Both the position numbers and the translations under genes were made by a program. DNA of 64,000 bases from Terasakiispira papahanaumokuakeensis (GTDB taxonomy: Bacteria; Pseudomonadota; Gammaproteobacteria; Pseudomonadales; Halomonadaceae): positions 1,587,108 through 1,651,107 of the forward strand of contig NZ_MDTQ01000001.1 of NCBI RefSeq assembly GCF_001709345.1, read 5' to 3'. The notes below the pieces were generated by a model. That model had not been told where the DNA came from. It did not search any database and saw only the letters and a list, made by a program, of their open reading frames with translations. Below, piece after piece: positions 1 to 9,069 of the stretch (positions within the stretch are counted from its first letter, which is position 1; each line of letters begins with the position of its first letter).

Positions 1-827
1 ACGGCCGATTTTACGGCCTCTTGTGTTAATGTTTTACGCGTAAAAGCAATCAGGGCAGCAATGGATGTGCCGATAGCGCCCGCTTCTGTTGGCGAGAATA
101 TGCCCAGGAAAATACCGCCAAGTACAGAGCCGATCAGAAGGGGGAGTGGCCAAATGTGTCGAAAGGCATCCCATTTTTCTTGCCAGCTGGAAGTGACTGC
201 TGTTGGGCCGGCCAAGCTAGGTTTTAACTTGACTCTGATGATGATCATCGCAATATAGAGTAAAGCTGAAGCAATGCCCGGTAAGAAACCTGCCATAAAG
301 AGTTGGCCGACGGACACTTGTGCATAGACACCATATAGCACCAGTAATACGCTGGGCGGAATCAATGAGCCTAACGTTCCCGAGGCAGCCACAGTGCCTG
401 TCGCTAGCCCCCGGTCATAGCCATGCTTGAACATTTCGGGGACGGCAATACGTGACATGGCGGCAGATGTGGCCACACTAGAGCCAGAAGCCGCTGCAAA
501 GAAGGCTGAAGCGACAACGCTCGACACCGCTAGGCCACCGGGCAATCGTGCCAAATATAGCCGCATGGCTTTGAAGAGCCCTTGTGTCATATGCGTCGTT
601 GTACATAAATACCCCATAAACAGAAACATTGGCGCTGCGGTTAGCTCCCAGGTTCCGGCAAAATCAAAAGGTGTCGCCGAAATCATGCCCCAGGCGATAT
701 GCATGTTAGTTAACTGGCTGATTCCTATAATGGAAACTAAGCCTAAGGCAACGCCAATCGGGACTCGTATAGCGATCAGTACTAATGCACATACAATCCC
801 CGTTATACCTATCTCAAGGTGCGTCAT
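1..827 (-). CDS. TRAP transporter large permease (DctM), 3' end outside window
   Basis: This is the large membrane subunit of a tripartite (TRAP) uptake system, which drives solute import with the sodium or proton gradient. Reading down from the ATG at 825-827 gives about 275 uninterrupted codons of hydrophobic protein, starting MTHLEIGITG and containing the family-typical stretches AASGSSVATSAAMS, ASGTLGSLIPPS and FLGIFSPTEAGAIG. The gene runs off the left edge, so the C-terminal part is missing; complete DctM proteins have about 425 residues. It is the last visible gene of the dctP-tetR-dctQ-dctM run. Family is certain; substrate cannot be read from the sequence. Confidence 0.93.
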   Translation of the reverse strand, partial: MTHLEIGITGIVCALVLIAIRVPIGVALGLVSIIGISQLTNMHIAWGMISATPFDFAGTWELTAAPMFLFMGYLCTTTHMTQGLFKAMRLYLARLPGGLAVSSVVASAFFAAASGSSVATSAAMSRIAVPEMFKHGYDRGLATGTVAASGTLGSLIPPSVLLVLYGVYAQVSVGQLFMAGFLPGIASALLYIAMIIIRVKLKPSLAGPTAVTSSWQEKWDAFRHIWPLPLLIGSVLGGIFLGIFSPTEAGAIGTSIAALIAFTRKTLTQEAVKSA

Positions 828-932
828 AGAGGTGTCCTACATAGCCGAATGATTTTGAGTCATTCTATTTATGTTGTTGTGATTTAAGGTGTGGCTCATG
901 GTGATGGTGAATTAGTGCTATAAGAGAAGGCA

Positions 933-1448
933 CTAAAGCGCAGACCTTAAACGAATGGCTTTCATTGCATTGGCCAAAATAGCGAGGTCCATGGCAAAAA
1001 AACCGACAGGGAGTGCCCAACGGCTAGGCCATAAATAAAATGTAAAGTTGGCCATGGCGGTTTCTTGGCTTTGAGTCGCTTTAATGGCATCCAATAAACT
1101 TTGATAGCCCAGCATCGAAAAATATATAACACCGAGTAAGCAGGATGTTAGATATAAAGCTAAGCGTATATTGGGTGGAAAATGATTGACTAATACATCG
1201 ACGCTAATATGTTCTTGCTTCAATTCAACAAAAGCCAAAGGGAGAAAAACGATACACACCATGTAATAAAATGAGACGACTTCAAGCGTGCCATGCAGTG
1301 CAATATTGAAGAAAAAACGCAATACAACATCTATGGTGATGTGCGTGATCATCAATATTAAGAATAAACCTGAGAAGCCCAGTGCTATTTGGCTAAAAAA
1401 AGCACTTACATGCTCTAGTTTTGTTATTGTCTTTGAGGGGGGCATCAT
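933..1448 (-). CDS. TRAP transporter small permease (DctQ)
   Basis: A protein of 171 residues with four predicted hydrophobic segments, the size and layout of the small TRAP membrane subunit that pairs with DctM. Typical family features are the acidic FVELKQEHISVDVLV stretch after the second segment and the W-x-LP-x-G-F region near the C-terminus (WALPVGFFAMDL). It lies between the tetR gene and dctM, all on the same strand, with about 100 bases before dctM, so one transcript is likely. Its role is inferred from family and position. Confidence 0.9.
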   Translation of the reverse strand: MMPPSKTITKLEHVSAFFSQIALGFSGLFLILMITHITIDVVLRFFFNIALHGTLEVVSFYYMVCIVFLPLAFVELKQEHISVDVLVNHFPPNIRLALYLTSCLLGVIYFSMLGYQSLLDAIKATQSQETAMANFTFYLWPSRWALPVGFFAMDLAILANAMKAIRLRSAL

Positions 1449-1481
1449 CTTGTCCTCGTAATGTGAAAAGGGTCTGTTGAG

Positions 1482-2081
1482 TCAAGCGAAACCGGCATCA
1501 ATCAACATTTTTTTCCAGAGCAATAGCATATTTCGATAAAGCTCCGGATCATCTCTCCATATACTTTGAGCTGCGATGCCGCGCATCATGCACAAGGTGA
1601 TGTGTAATGCAGTGCGTTTATCATCTGCGAGCGCGGCTGAGCTTGATATGAGCTGCTCCCATATAGATTCGAGCGACTCATTAAAGCTTTTAGCTAAAGG
1701 AATAAGCGCCTCTCGCATATGAGGATCTGTGCGCGCGGCTGTCAGGTACTCGAGCGTGACCATAAAAAGATCACCTTGGAAATGCTCCAAGAGTGTCTGT
1801 AATAAAGCATCAAGATCAAGCGTTCCGGTTTTAACGGCTTGAGCCATATTACGGACACTTTCAATTTCTCCTAAGAGTAAGTCTTCAAGTGCCGCTTGCA
1901 TCAGTATTTCTTTGGAGGGGTAGTGATGCATTAACGCTCCGCGTGAAATGCCCGCTTGGCGTGCAACATCATTGGTTGATGTTGCTTTAATACCCTTGGA
2001 TAAAATACATTCACGCATTGCCTTCATTATTCTGGCTTGCGTATTGCGTGAGCGCTCCTCCTGAGTCTGACGTTGTAGCAT
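1482..2081 (-). CDS. TetR family transcriptional regulator inside the TRAP operon
   Basis: A 199-residue TetR-type repressor when started at the ATG at 2079-2081, which has AAGGA eight bases upstream; an in-frame ATG at 2177 lacks this site and would add an unlikely N-terminus. Residues about 10-60 form the helix-turn-helix region, with TSTNDVARQAGISRGALMHHYPSKEIL as the recognition core, split as usual around ISRGALMHHY. The C-terminal part is a variable helical ligand-binding domain. It sits between dctP and dctQ on the same strand, so it probably controls this transporter in response to the substrate or a product. Operator and ligand are unknown. Confidence 0.88.
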   Translation of the reverse strand: MLQRQTQEERSRNTQARIMKAMRECILSKGIKATSTNDVARQAGISRGALMHHYPSKEILMQAALEDLLLGEIESVRNMAQAVKTGTLDLDALLQTLLEHFQGDLFMVTLEYLTAARTDPHMREALIPLAKSFNESLESIWEQLISSSAALADDKRTALHITLCMMRGIAAQSIWRDDPELYRNMLLLWKKMLIDAGFA

Positions 2082-2240
2082 GATGTTATTCCTTATGACA
2101 TGTGCGCATCCTTGCGCAAATTTCACTCGCTTTAAATTATGATGTCTATTTAAATTGAAGTGAATATTCCATCTCAATATGCCGTCAAAATCATCTGTAG
2201 ATTAAATAGCCCCTTTGTTATAGGTTGGAGCATATTGGGC

Positions 2241-3392
2241 TTAATTTAATCCGTAATCTTGAGGCAGCTTGTTGTAGATTTGTTTCATGGCGAGTTCGGC
2301 CAGGGCTTCTTCATCGGTTCGATCAACATCTTTAAGCAGATGCTGCCATTTTTCATATGTCATCATGAAGGCATTAACGGTTTGATCTGCATTGTCTAGA
2401 CCATATTTGTCATGGGCTTTGACCGAAATCATATTGATCGCTTTGTTACGGAAGTCTTCCACTGAAGCCATTAAATCTGCCGATGGTTGATAAACGTGAG
2501 TACCTTTGGCTTCAGCTTCTTTGAGCGCATCATGAGCACGCTTCATATACTGAACTTCCATTCTGGTCATGGCTTTGGCAGCAGCTTCTTTGAAGACCTC
2601 TCGCTGCTGATTAGTCAGCCCTTGCCAGAAATCGATGTTGAATCCCCACTCTGGGCCTGACCAGTACATACCGGTAGGTAGCAAGGTGGTATAAGGTGCA
2701 ACTTCCCACAGAGAGCGATCGATCAAATCATTAGTGGCATTCGTTGCACAATCTAAAGAACCGCGGTCCAGCCCACTATACATTTCACTGGATGGGACAT
2801 TGACGGGGACACCACCTGCACTTTCAACCCAGGCGGAAACCGTAGATCCTGCGGTACGAATTCTTTTGCCCTTGAACTCTTCTAAGTTTCTCACCGGTTC
2901 ACGGCAAAACATCATGTAGGGGGGGGTAGTGTAAGCGCCGAGGTAGACAATTCCATTGTCTTTCCATTCTTTCAATTGCGTCGGGTTGTTCATACTGAAG
3001 TCGGCAACGGCTAAAGCCGCCACTAACGGATCATCGTAATTGAAGCCAAGTTCTTGGAGAGCATTAGCGACAGGAAGGTCTGAGGGGGTATACACGGCAG
3101 CATGATGTGCGACTTGGACCACGTTATCCCGAATACCTTGAAGAGAGGCTCTGGGGGCGAGTAGCACCGTACCTGTATAGACTTGAGGATCCAAATCCCC
3201 ATTTGAAAGTTTTCTGACAGTATCAGCCCACTCAACATAACCGTATTGAGATAGTGGATGCTGCTGATCATAGAAGGAGTTTGCGATAAACGAAGTCTCT
3301 GCATGCGCTGTAACGGACAATGCAGGCATGAGGAGAAGGGCTGCGCCCGTCACTAACTTATTTGTTTTATAGGTCATGCTTGTTGTCGCCAT
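2241..3392 (-). CDS. TRAP transporter periplasmic substrate-binding protein (DctP)
   Basis: The 383-residue solute receptor of the TRAP system. The N-terminus is a signal peptide with a hydrophobic core (GAALLLMPALSV) and a probable cleavage site after AHA near residue 31. The middle carries the DctP family region with KGKRIRTAG, whose arginine usually contacts a carboxylate group of the ligand, followed by VPSSEMYSGLDRGSLD. This suggests an organic acid substrate, but the exact compound is not readable. It is the first gene of the run, about 160 bases before tetR, and its promoter should lie in 3393-3746. Confidence 0.92.
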   Translation of the reverse strand: MATTSMTYKTNKLVTGAALLLMPALSVTAHAETSFIANSFYDQQHPLSQYGYVEWADTVRKLSNGDLDPQVYTGTVLLAPRASLQGIRDNVVQVAHHAAVYTPSDLPVANALQELGFNYDDPLVAALAVADFSMNNPTQLKEWKDNGIVYLGAYTTPPYMMFCREPVRNLEEFKGKRIRTAGSTVSAWVESAGGVPVNVPSSEMYSGLDRGSLDCATNATNDLIDRSLWEVAPYTTLLPTGMYWSGPEWGFNIDFWQGLTNQQREVFKEAAAKAMTRMEVQYMKRAHDALKEAEAKGTHVYQPSADLMASVEDFRNKAINMISVKAHDKYGLDNADQTVNAFMMTYEKWQHLLKDVDRTDEEALAELAMKQIYNKLPQDYGLN

Positions 3393-3746
3393 GAGGCCCT
3401 TTCGGGCTGATTCTTATTGTCAAATCCATCCGGTTGGGTTTGGTGCAATCGTTCATTCCTGATGACACTTTTGCAGTTTAGTGCCTTTTATCAAAAAAAC
3501 AAGCAAGATTGTTTGTTTTTTTACTCCGGTAAAAAGCAATGAAATGGTGCAAAAAAGTATCGAAATGGTGTGATTTTTCAGTTGACGGGATTTGACAGGT
3601 GAGCTGCATAACGCAGTAAGCGGGGTGTGATTTGACATGAGTCGACAATTCCTTTGTCTCGCTATCATATAATGCTGGCTTCTCGTTCCTTGAAGCATCA
3701 TCTAACACGATATTGACAACTTTATGAAAGCGTTTGAGGTTACCGT
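3393..3746. other. Intergenic region between dctP and epmC
   Basis: 354 bases without a convincing gene; it must hold divergent promoters for dctP (left) and epmC (right). A TATAAT at 3668-3673 could be the epmC -10 box, but no well-spaced -35 box is evident. It also holds an A/T-rich imperfect palindrome around 3497-3520 and a direct repeat at 3541-3570. Open frames on the minus strand here have no recognisable protein content. Confidence 0.6.
3541..3570. promoter_or_regulatory. Direct repeat upstream of dctP, possible operator
   Basis: GAAATGGTG occurs at 3541-3549 and again at 3562-3570. The 21-base period is two helical turns, so both copies face the same side of the DNA. The location fits a regulator site for the TRAP operon, but TetR proteins usually bind palindromes, so the assignment is weak. 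Confidence 0.3.
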
Positions 3747-4394
3747 ATGAGTCAGTCTTTGTCAGTAGATCGAGTGATTTCGACTGCCCCTGCTGACTAC
3801 ACTGTTTTAATCGATGTATTTGGCGCCCTGTTTGCCAAGACAGAAAATACATTATTGGTGGCAGGTAGTGATGAGCCGTTTTATCAGGCCGCTCGCTCAT
3901 CTGATGATTGTCATCAGGTCATTTTTGCCCATGGCTTCTTCAATAGCGCTTTGCATGAAGTTGCTCATTGGTGCATTGCAGGGCTAAAACGGCGTCAAAA
4001 GGATGATTACGGCTACTGGTATGCCCCCGATGGTCGAAACACTGAACAGCAGCGTCAGTTCGAACGGGTAGAAATACGGCCGCAAGCACTAGAGCAGTGT
4101 TTTACTTGGGCTTGTGGTCGGTCTTTTATGGTCAGCGCTGATAACTTAAGTGGTGAACCAGGGAGTACGGCGAGCTTCGAGCGGGCAGTGCATGAACTGA
4201 CATTGCGGATGCTGGATGATGTCACTTTGATGCCTCCAAGGGGGCGCCAATTCTTTGATGCCTTATGTGAGCAATATCACCGGCCTTTGGCCGCTTGGCA
4301 TGATCAAATTAAGCAAACGATTCGAACCCGGCTTCAGTTCTTGCAACAGGCTTTTCCTGATTATTCAGTTTCAGAAGAAATCGAAGAGCTTTGA
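3747..4394 (+). CDS. epmC: Elongation factor P hydroxylase EpmC
   Basis: EpmC (formerly YfcM) hydroxylates the beta-lysyl-lysine on elongation factor P, the last step of EF-P modification. The 215-residue protein has the family hallmark H70-E-x-x-H74 (LHEVAHWCIAGLKRR), which binds iron, followed by DYGYWYAPDGR and FERVEIRPQALEQ, both typical of the family. It is somewhat longer than the roughly 180 residues of E. coli EpmC. The last 34 bases overlap the convergent ybaN-like gene. EpmA, EpmB and EF-P genes are not in this window. Confidence 0.9.
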   Translation: MSQSLSVDRVISTAPADYTVLIDVFGALFAKTENTLLVAGSDEPFYQAARSSDDCHQVIFAHGFFNSALHEVAHWCIAGLKRRQKDDYGYWYAPDGRNTEQQRQFERVEIRPQALEQCFTWACGRSFMVSADNLSGEPGSTASFERAVHELTLRMLDDVTLMPPRGRQFFDALCEQYHRPLAAWHDQIKQTIRTRLQFLQQAFPDYSVSEEIEEL

Positions 4395-4777
4395 GACGTC
4401 AGGCGTGGAGCACTCGGGCGTGTCCATATAAACGTCAGTACACAGCACATTGTGATCACAATCATACCTCGCAGCCACCAAGGCATGGGACGAAAAAACA
4501 GCGGATAACTCATCATAATCACGATCATCGCTGTTGCCAGCCGTTTGGCTCTTGGGCGAATCACTCCATGATCTTCCCAGGAGGTGAGATGAGGCCCCAA
4601 GTATTTTTGCTCTCGAAGCCAATGATGTAAGCGAGGTGAGCTCTTTGAAAAGCAAAAAGCGGCTAAAATCAAAAAAGGCGTAGTGGGCAAAAGGGGTAAC
4701 ACCACGCCCAATATGCCTAATCCCACACAGCCCCATCCGGTAATCAATAGTAACCAACGTAACATATTTACTCCCAT
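4361..4777 (-). CDS. ybaN: YbaN family (DUF454) inner membrane protein
   Basis: A 138-residue membrane protein of the DUF454/YbaN family, function unknown. It shows the family pattern: a first hydrophobic segment with GWGCVGLGILGVVLPLLPTTPF, then FCFSKSSPRLHHWL, then a polar loop (YLGPHLTSWEDHGVIRPRAK) and two further hydrophobic segments. An ATG four codons downstream, at 4765, is an equally possible start. It converges on epmC with a 34-base overlap of coding ends, so the two share no transcript. Confidence 0.85.
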   Translation of the reverse strand: MGVNMLRWLLLITGWGCVGLGILGVVLPLLPTTPFLILAAFCFSKSSPRLHHWLREQKYLGPHLTSWEDHGVIRPRAKRLATAMIVIMMSYPLFFRPMPWWLRGMIVITMCCVLTFIWTRPSAPRLTSQSSSISSETE

Positions 4778-4918
4778 GATCAGCCGGACAGCAGTGCTGC
4801 CAAAAAGACCTCAAAAATGACTGTCTAAATAGCCCTTATTGGGATTATTCAGGAGCAGCAAAAGCGCGATCTGACTATCTTAGCGGGTGATACGTCAGAG
4901 TCTAGTGTGATTGTGGGT

Positions 4919-6520
4919 CTAATCTGTTGAGTGGTGGGCGTTACCTTTCTGATGAGATCGTCTTATGAGTAATGCAATTGTGCTGATCAGTAGACCAACG
5001 CAAATCAATAGCCCGATGATGGCATTGGATGTCATCGCAAAACCTACATAGCCTAATGCAGCCGTCGAGGCCCCAATGAGTGCATAAGGTAATTGGGTAT
5101 TGACATGATCAATATGGTGGCAACCTGCCCCTGTTGAAGACAAGATAGTCGTATCCGAGATCGGCGAACAATGATCACCAAAAACAGCCCCCGCAAGAAC
5201 TGCACCGAACATTGGTAATAGCATTGAAGGATCACTCGCTAATGCCATATCTCCTGCAATGGGTAGCATGATACCAAAGGTCCCCCAGCTGGTGCCTGTG
5301 GCAAAAGCCATGGCGCCGGCTAAAACAAAAAGTATTAAAGGGAGCCAGTTGAATGCCTCGTTTTGACTGACCCAATCAGCTAGGTAGAGCCCAGTCTGAA
5401 GATCTTCAATAAGTGCTGTCAGCATCCAGGCCAATACTAAAATACGGACTGCAGGCATCATGCTCAGCATGCCTTGATACATTGCAAGCACAACGGCTTT
5501 ATAGCCTCCGTCAAAAGCGGGCTGAGTTGTGCGGTGATGTAAGTTTTTAATGATAATCCATAAAGCAGCCAGTACCCCCGCAATACCGCCGAACATCAGT
5601 GAGCGCCCAGGATCAGTGTTCTCCATTGCACCCATGATGCTGAAAGGAGTGTCTCCCAGAGCTTGAGCACCTGTCCAGATAAGAAAGATAACGGTGGCCG
5701 CGACCATCGAAAGAATAGGGATCAATAAATCGCGGGCATGACCGCTACTTCTTTGTATATCACCTTCGGGTCTGGGGTTTGATGGTGAGGCTTTCTGTAT
5801 CTCGTCTTGATAGCGGTTCATTGCCCCTAGATTGATATCCCACGCGGCTGCGGCGATCACCAAAATTAAAGCAGAGATAGCATAATAGTTGAGCGGAATG
5901 AGCCATAGAAATGCTTCCATCGGGCCCATCTGTAAGGCTGGGGTCGAGGCAATAATTCCGGCCAATAAACTGATAATATAAGCGCCCCAGCTTGAAATCG
6001 GTGTTAATACACACACCGGTGCTGCGGTTGAATCGATGAGGTAAGCCAGCTTGGGACGACTGACCCCGGTTCGGTCTGCGATAGGTCGTGAAATACTGCC
6101 AACGGCCAGACTATTGAAGTAATCATCGATAAACACAGCTAAACCCAGCATGACGGTGAGTAGCTGTGATTGTCGACGATTTCGTATTCGTTTTTCCGCC
6201 CAATATCCAAAAGCAGCAACGCCACCTGATAGGGTTGCTAAAGAGACCACCATGCCCAGAAGCAGCAAAAAGATTAAAATATTCAGCTTGCCCCAGTTGA
6301 AATGCCAATGCTCTGGAGTGGTCTCCAAAAAGACATCCAAAAAGCGATCCAGCAAGTAAGATAAGGCCGAAAGCGGGGCAAAGTCTGTGAGTTGTAATGC
6401 TCCGACAAGTAGACCGATGCCAAGAGAGAGCAAAACTTGGCGGGTCACAATGGCTAAGCCAATGGCTAGAATCGGCACTAATAGTGCCTGAGTTGCAGTC
6501 ATCGTGTCTTGGAGTGGCAT
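4919..6520 (-). CDS. Na+/H+ antiporter NhaC family protein
   Basis: A 533-residue polytopic membrane protein of the NhaC antiporter family, expected to exchange sodium for protons across the inner membrane. Recognisable regions are FIDDYFNSLAVGSISRPI, followed by SRPKLAYLIDSTAAPVCVL with the conserved aspartates, and near the C-terminus ATGTSWGTFGIMLPIAGD and GDHCSPISDTTILSSTGAGC. These are characteristic of the NhaC superfamily. It stands alone, with a divergent or unlinked relation to its neighbours. Sodium transport would suit a salt-adapted organism. Substrate exchange for metabolites, as in some relatives, is possible. Confidence 0.88.
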   Translation of the reverse strand: MPLQDTMTATQALLVPILAIGLAIVTRQVLLSLGIGLLVGALQLTDFAPLSALSYLLDRFLDVFLETTPEHWHFNWGKLNILIFLLLLGMVVSLATLSGGVAAFGYWAEKRIRNRRQSQLLTVMLGLAVFIDDYFNSLAVGSISRPIADRTGVSRPKLAYLIDSTAAPVCVLTPISSWGAYIISLLAGIIASTPALQMGPMEAFLWLIPLNYYAISALILVIAAAAWDINLGAMNRYQDEIQKASPSNPRPEGDIQRSSGHARDLLIPILSMVAATVIFLIWTGAQALGDTPFSIMGAMENTDPGRSLMFGGIAGVLAALWIIIKNLHHRTTQPAFDGGYKAVVLAMYQGMLSMMPAVRILVLAWMLTALIEDLQTGLYLADWVSQNEAFNWLPLILFVLAGAMAFATGTSWGTFGIMLPIAGDMALASDPSMLLPMFGAVLAGAVFGDHCSPISDTTILSSTGAGCHHIDHVNTQLPYALIGASTAALGYVGFAMTSNAIIGLLICVGLLISTIALLIRRSHQKGNAHHSTD

Positions 6521-6831
6521 GAGAACTTTGGCAAACCTGTAAATTAAGTTTACTGCTCAAGGCCAATAGGCTAACTATTCTAGGTTAGCTGGAGGCACTA
6601 AGAGTCGTTATTAGGGGCTGACATGACAATAAAACGGCATGGGCTGAATGTCTCACCGCGATAATATAACGTCAGATAGACCTCATATGGGTCCTTGCGC
6701 CCAACGGGCGAGATGGGCCTTAATCAGTGACGCCACCCTATCGAGTGACACGACTAAGACCTCAATTTGGCGTGGATTTTTTCAGAAAGTCGATGTTTTG
6801 GAAAGTCTTTTCTAGCCTGGCCGGATTTAGC
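6521..6831. other. Intergenic region upstream of the antiporter
   Basis: 311 bases between the antiporter start and the GGDEF remnant. It should hold the antiporter promoter. A short G/C inverted repeat (GCGCCCAACGGGCG, about 6698-6712) is the only structure I notice. I see no coding region. Confidence 0.5.
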
Positions 6832-7191
6832 TTAAGTCAACGGCCACATACAAACCTGATTACGACCACTGTGCTTAGCCTGATAGAGAGCCTCGTCGGC
6901 CCTTTTAAAGGTTACTTCCAGTGGCTCATTGGCCTGATAGCTTGTTAAGCCGGCGGAGAACGTCATGCGAAGATCTTGATCGAGCGCTGGACAAGGATGA
7001 GCTTCGAAAGCGATACGCAACCGTTCCAGCTTTTCATATGCGTGAGTCAGCGCTTCTTGTTCTAAGGTTTTTTGTTCTAAAAACTTGTAGGGGAATAAGA
7101 TGACAAATTCTTTAGCACCGTAACGCTCGATCATATCGTCTGATGCCCAACAAGCTCTTTTTGCGCCATTTTTATCGATTTTGACACTTTA
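6832..7191 (-). pseudogene. Truncated diguanylate cyclase (GGDEF) remnant
   Basis: The C-terminal half of a GGDEF domain survives: IERYGAKEFVILFP corresponds to the RYGG(D/E)EF active-site loop, followed by MTFSAGLTSYQ and RADEALYQAKHSGRNQV, all in the right order. The catalytic GG(D/E)EF has become GAKEF, which should abolish cyclase activity. Upstream, the same frame runs only about 19 codons before a stop at 7189-7191. The N-terminal half of the domain, with the metal-binding and substrate-binding residues, is missing. A 100-residue reading from the ATG at 7134 exists but would not fold as a full domain. I call it a decayed gene. Confidence 0.75.
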
Positions 7192-7435
7192 TCCAAAACC
7201 TATAGAGCCATTTAGGCCATTTGGACGAATTTTAGCATTGTTGTATTTATGAACGCCTCTTTTGGAACGTCTGCTCAGAGAAAGCCAAGTCCATAGGTTA
7301 TCCCCGCACTCAATCTCTCCATGATGGTATACTAGAACCACCTGACAGCTCATAACCATTGACCCACTGGATGACACTCTTGTGAGCCAGTGGTTTTGAA
7401 CAATTAAAATGACTTGATGAAAGAGGAGTCGCCAG

Positions 7436-8953
7436 ATGACGGTGATTCGACAAGAAGACCTGATCCAAAGTGTTGCTGATGCGCTTCAATTCATTTCTTA
7501 TTATCACCCTAAAGACTTCATCAGTGCTTTAAATGAGGCCTACGAGAAAGAAGCTTCTCCTGCGGCTAAAGATGCCATGGCACAGATACTGATTAACTCT
7601 CGTATGTGCGCGCAGGGACATCGTCCGATTTGTCAGGATACTGGCATTGTGACCGTTTTTGTCGAAGTGGGTATGAACGTCCGTTGGGATGATGCGACCA
7701 TGGGCGTTGAAGACATGGTGAATGAAGGGGTGCGCCGAGCTTACACTCATCCCGATAACGTGTTACGTGCTTCTGTTCTTACTGATCCTGATGGTAAGCG
7801 TCAAAATACGAAAGACAATACGCCTGCGGTTATCCACTTTAAGTTGGTACCAGGCGACAAAGTCGATGTTCACGTTGCAGCGAAAGGCGGGGGATCTGAA
7901 GCAAAATCTAAATTTGCGATGTTGAACCCTTCTGATGATGTGGTGACTTGGGTGCTTGAGCAAATCCCCAAAATGGGGGCTGGATGGTGTCCCCCCGGGA
8001 TGCTAGGTATTGGGATTGGAGGAACAGCAGAGAAAGCCATGCAGCTGGCAAAAGAATCTCTCCTTGATCCTATTGATATCCACGATCTGCAGCAACGTGG
8101 TGCTGAAAGTCGGGCTGAAGAACTTCGCCTTGAGTTATTTGACAAAGTCAATCAACTCGGTGTTGGAGCCCAGGGGCTGGGTGGTTTAACAACGGTGCTG
8201 GATGTCAAAGTGAAGGATTATCCGACGCACGCGGCTAATAAACCGATCGCCATTATTCCAAATTGTGCGGCAACGCGTCACACACACTTTGTCCTTGATG
8301 GAACAGGTCCTGCTCAGTTAGAAGCCCCAAAACTTGAAGACTGGCCAGAGATCACTCAAGAAGTGGGGGATAGCGTTAAACGGGTGAACCTGAATAACGT
8401 TACCGAAGAAGAAACGCATAGTTGGCAACCCGGTGACGTATTACTGTTATCTGGCAAAATGCTTACTGGGCGTGATGCCGCTCATAAACGCATTGTCGAT
8501 ATGCTGAATAAAGGCGAAGAGCTGCCGGTAGATCTTAAAGGGCGTTTTATTTATTACGTTGGCCCAGTGGATCCTGTTCGCGATGAAGTTGTTGGACCTG
8601 CGGGCCCGACCACGTCAACACGTATGGATAAATTTACTCGGCAGGTACTTGAGCAGACAGGCCTGAGGGGCATGATCGGTAAAGCTGAGCGAGGTCCAGT
8701 AGCGATTGAAGCGATCCGTGATAATGGAGCTGTTTATTTAATGGCCGTTGGCGGTGCAGCTTATCTCGTTTCTCAAGCTATTCGTGACGCTAAAGTTGTT
8801 GCGTTTGATGACTTAGGTATGGAAGCCATCTACGAGTTTGACGTTGAAGATATGCCAGTCACTGTCGCAGTTGATAGTAAGGGCGAGTCTGTTCACCAGA
8901 CAGGTCCAGCTAAGTGGAAAGAGATTATTGCCAAGGATTACACGCCGGCCTAG
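7436..8953 (+). CDS. Fumarate hydratase, class I (iron-sulfur)
   Basis: Class I fumarase interconverts fumarate and malate in the TCA cycle using an oxygen-sensitive [4Fe-4S] cluster. The 505-residue length and the motifs fit: three candidate cluster cysteines are C66 (PICQDTG), C185 (GWCPPGMLGIG) and C277 (IPNCAATRH). The C-terminal swivelling domain contains SGKMLTGRDAAHKR and GPAGPTTSTRMD. AGAGGAG-like bases (7421-7427) precede the ATG. It is a single-gene unit closed by the hairpin at 8982-9007. Its relatives are called FumA, FumB or FumD; I do not assign a letter. Confidence 0.95.
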   Translation: MTVIRQEDLIQSVADALQFISYYHPKDFISALNEAYEKEASPAAKDAMAQILINSRMCAQGHRPICQDTGIVTVFVEVGMNVRWDDATMGVEDMVNEGVRRAYTHPDNVLRASVLTDPDGKRQNTKDNTPAVIHFKLVPGDKVDVHVAAKGGGSEAKSKFAMLNPSDDVVTWVLEQIPKMGAGWCPPGMLGIGIGGTAEKAMQLAKESLLDPIDIHDLQQRGAESRAEELRLELFDKVNQLGVGAQGLGGLTTVLDVKVKDYPTHAANKPIAIIPNCAATRHTHFVLDGTGPAQLEAPKLEDWPEITQEVGDSVKRVNLNNVTEEETHSWQPGDVLLLSGKMLTGRDAAHKRIVDMLNKGEELPVDLKGRFIYYVGPVDPVRDEVVGPAGPTTSTRMDKFTRQVLEQTGLRGMIGKAERGPVAIEAIRDNGAVYLMAVGGAAYLVSQAIRDAKVVAFDDLGMEAIYEFDVEDMPVTVAVDSKGESVHQTGPAKWKEIIAKDYTPA

Positions 8954-8981
8954 AACGGTAGAAGATAAGCAACATCAGTTA

Positions 8982-9007
8982 AAAGCCACGCTAATGCGTG
9001 GCTTTTT
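8982..9007 (+). terminator. Terminator after fumarase, probably bidirectional
   Basis: Perfect 10-base arms AAAGCCACGC and GCGTGGCTTT around a TAAT loop, followed by further T residues. The run of A before the stem means the minus-strand transcript of ybhR could also stop here. Confidence 0.88.
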
Positions 9008-9069
9008 CATATCGCACATTAGCCATTTACGGCGGTTGATGGCTAACATAAGTTTATACCGTTATCTTT

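Noticed and set aside
61..852. Plus-strand open frames at the left edge
   Set aside because: The minus strand encodes a clear DctM permease through the window edge, which explains this region.
3453..3900. Minus-strand open frames upstream of dctP and across the epmC start
   Set aside because: No recognisable protein content, no good ribosome site, and they overlap the well-supported epmC gene.
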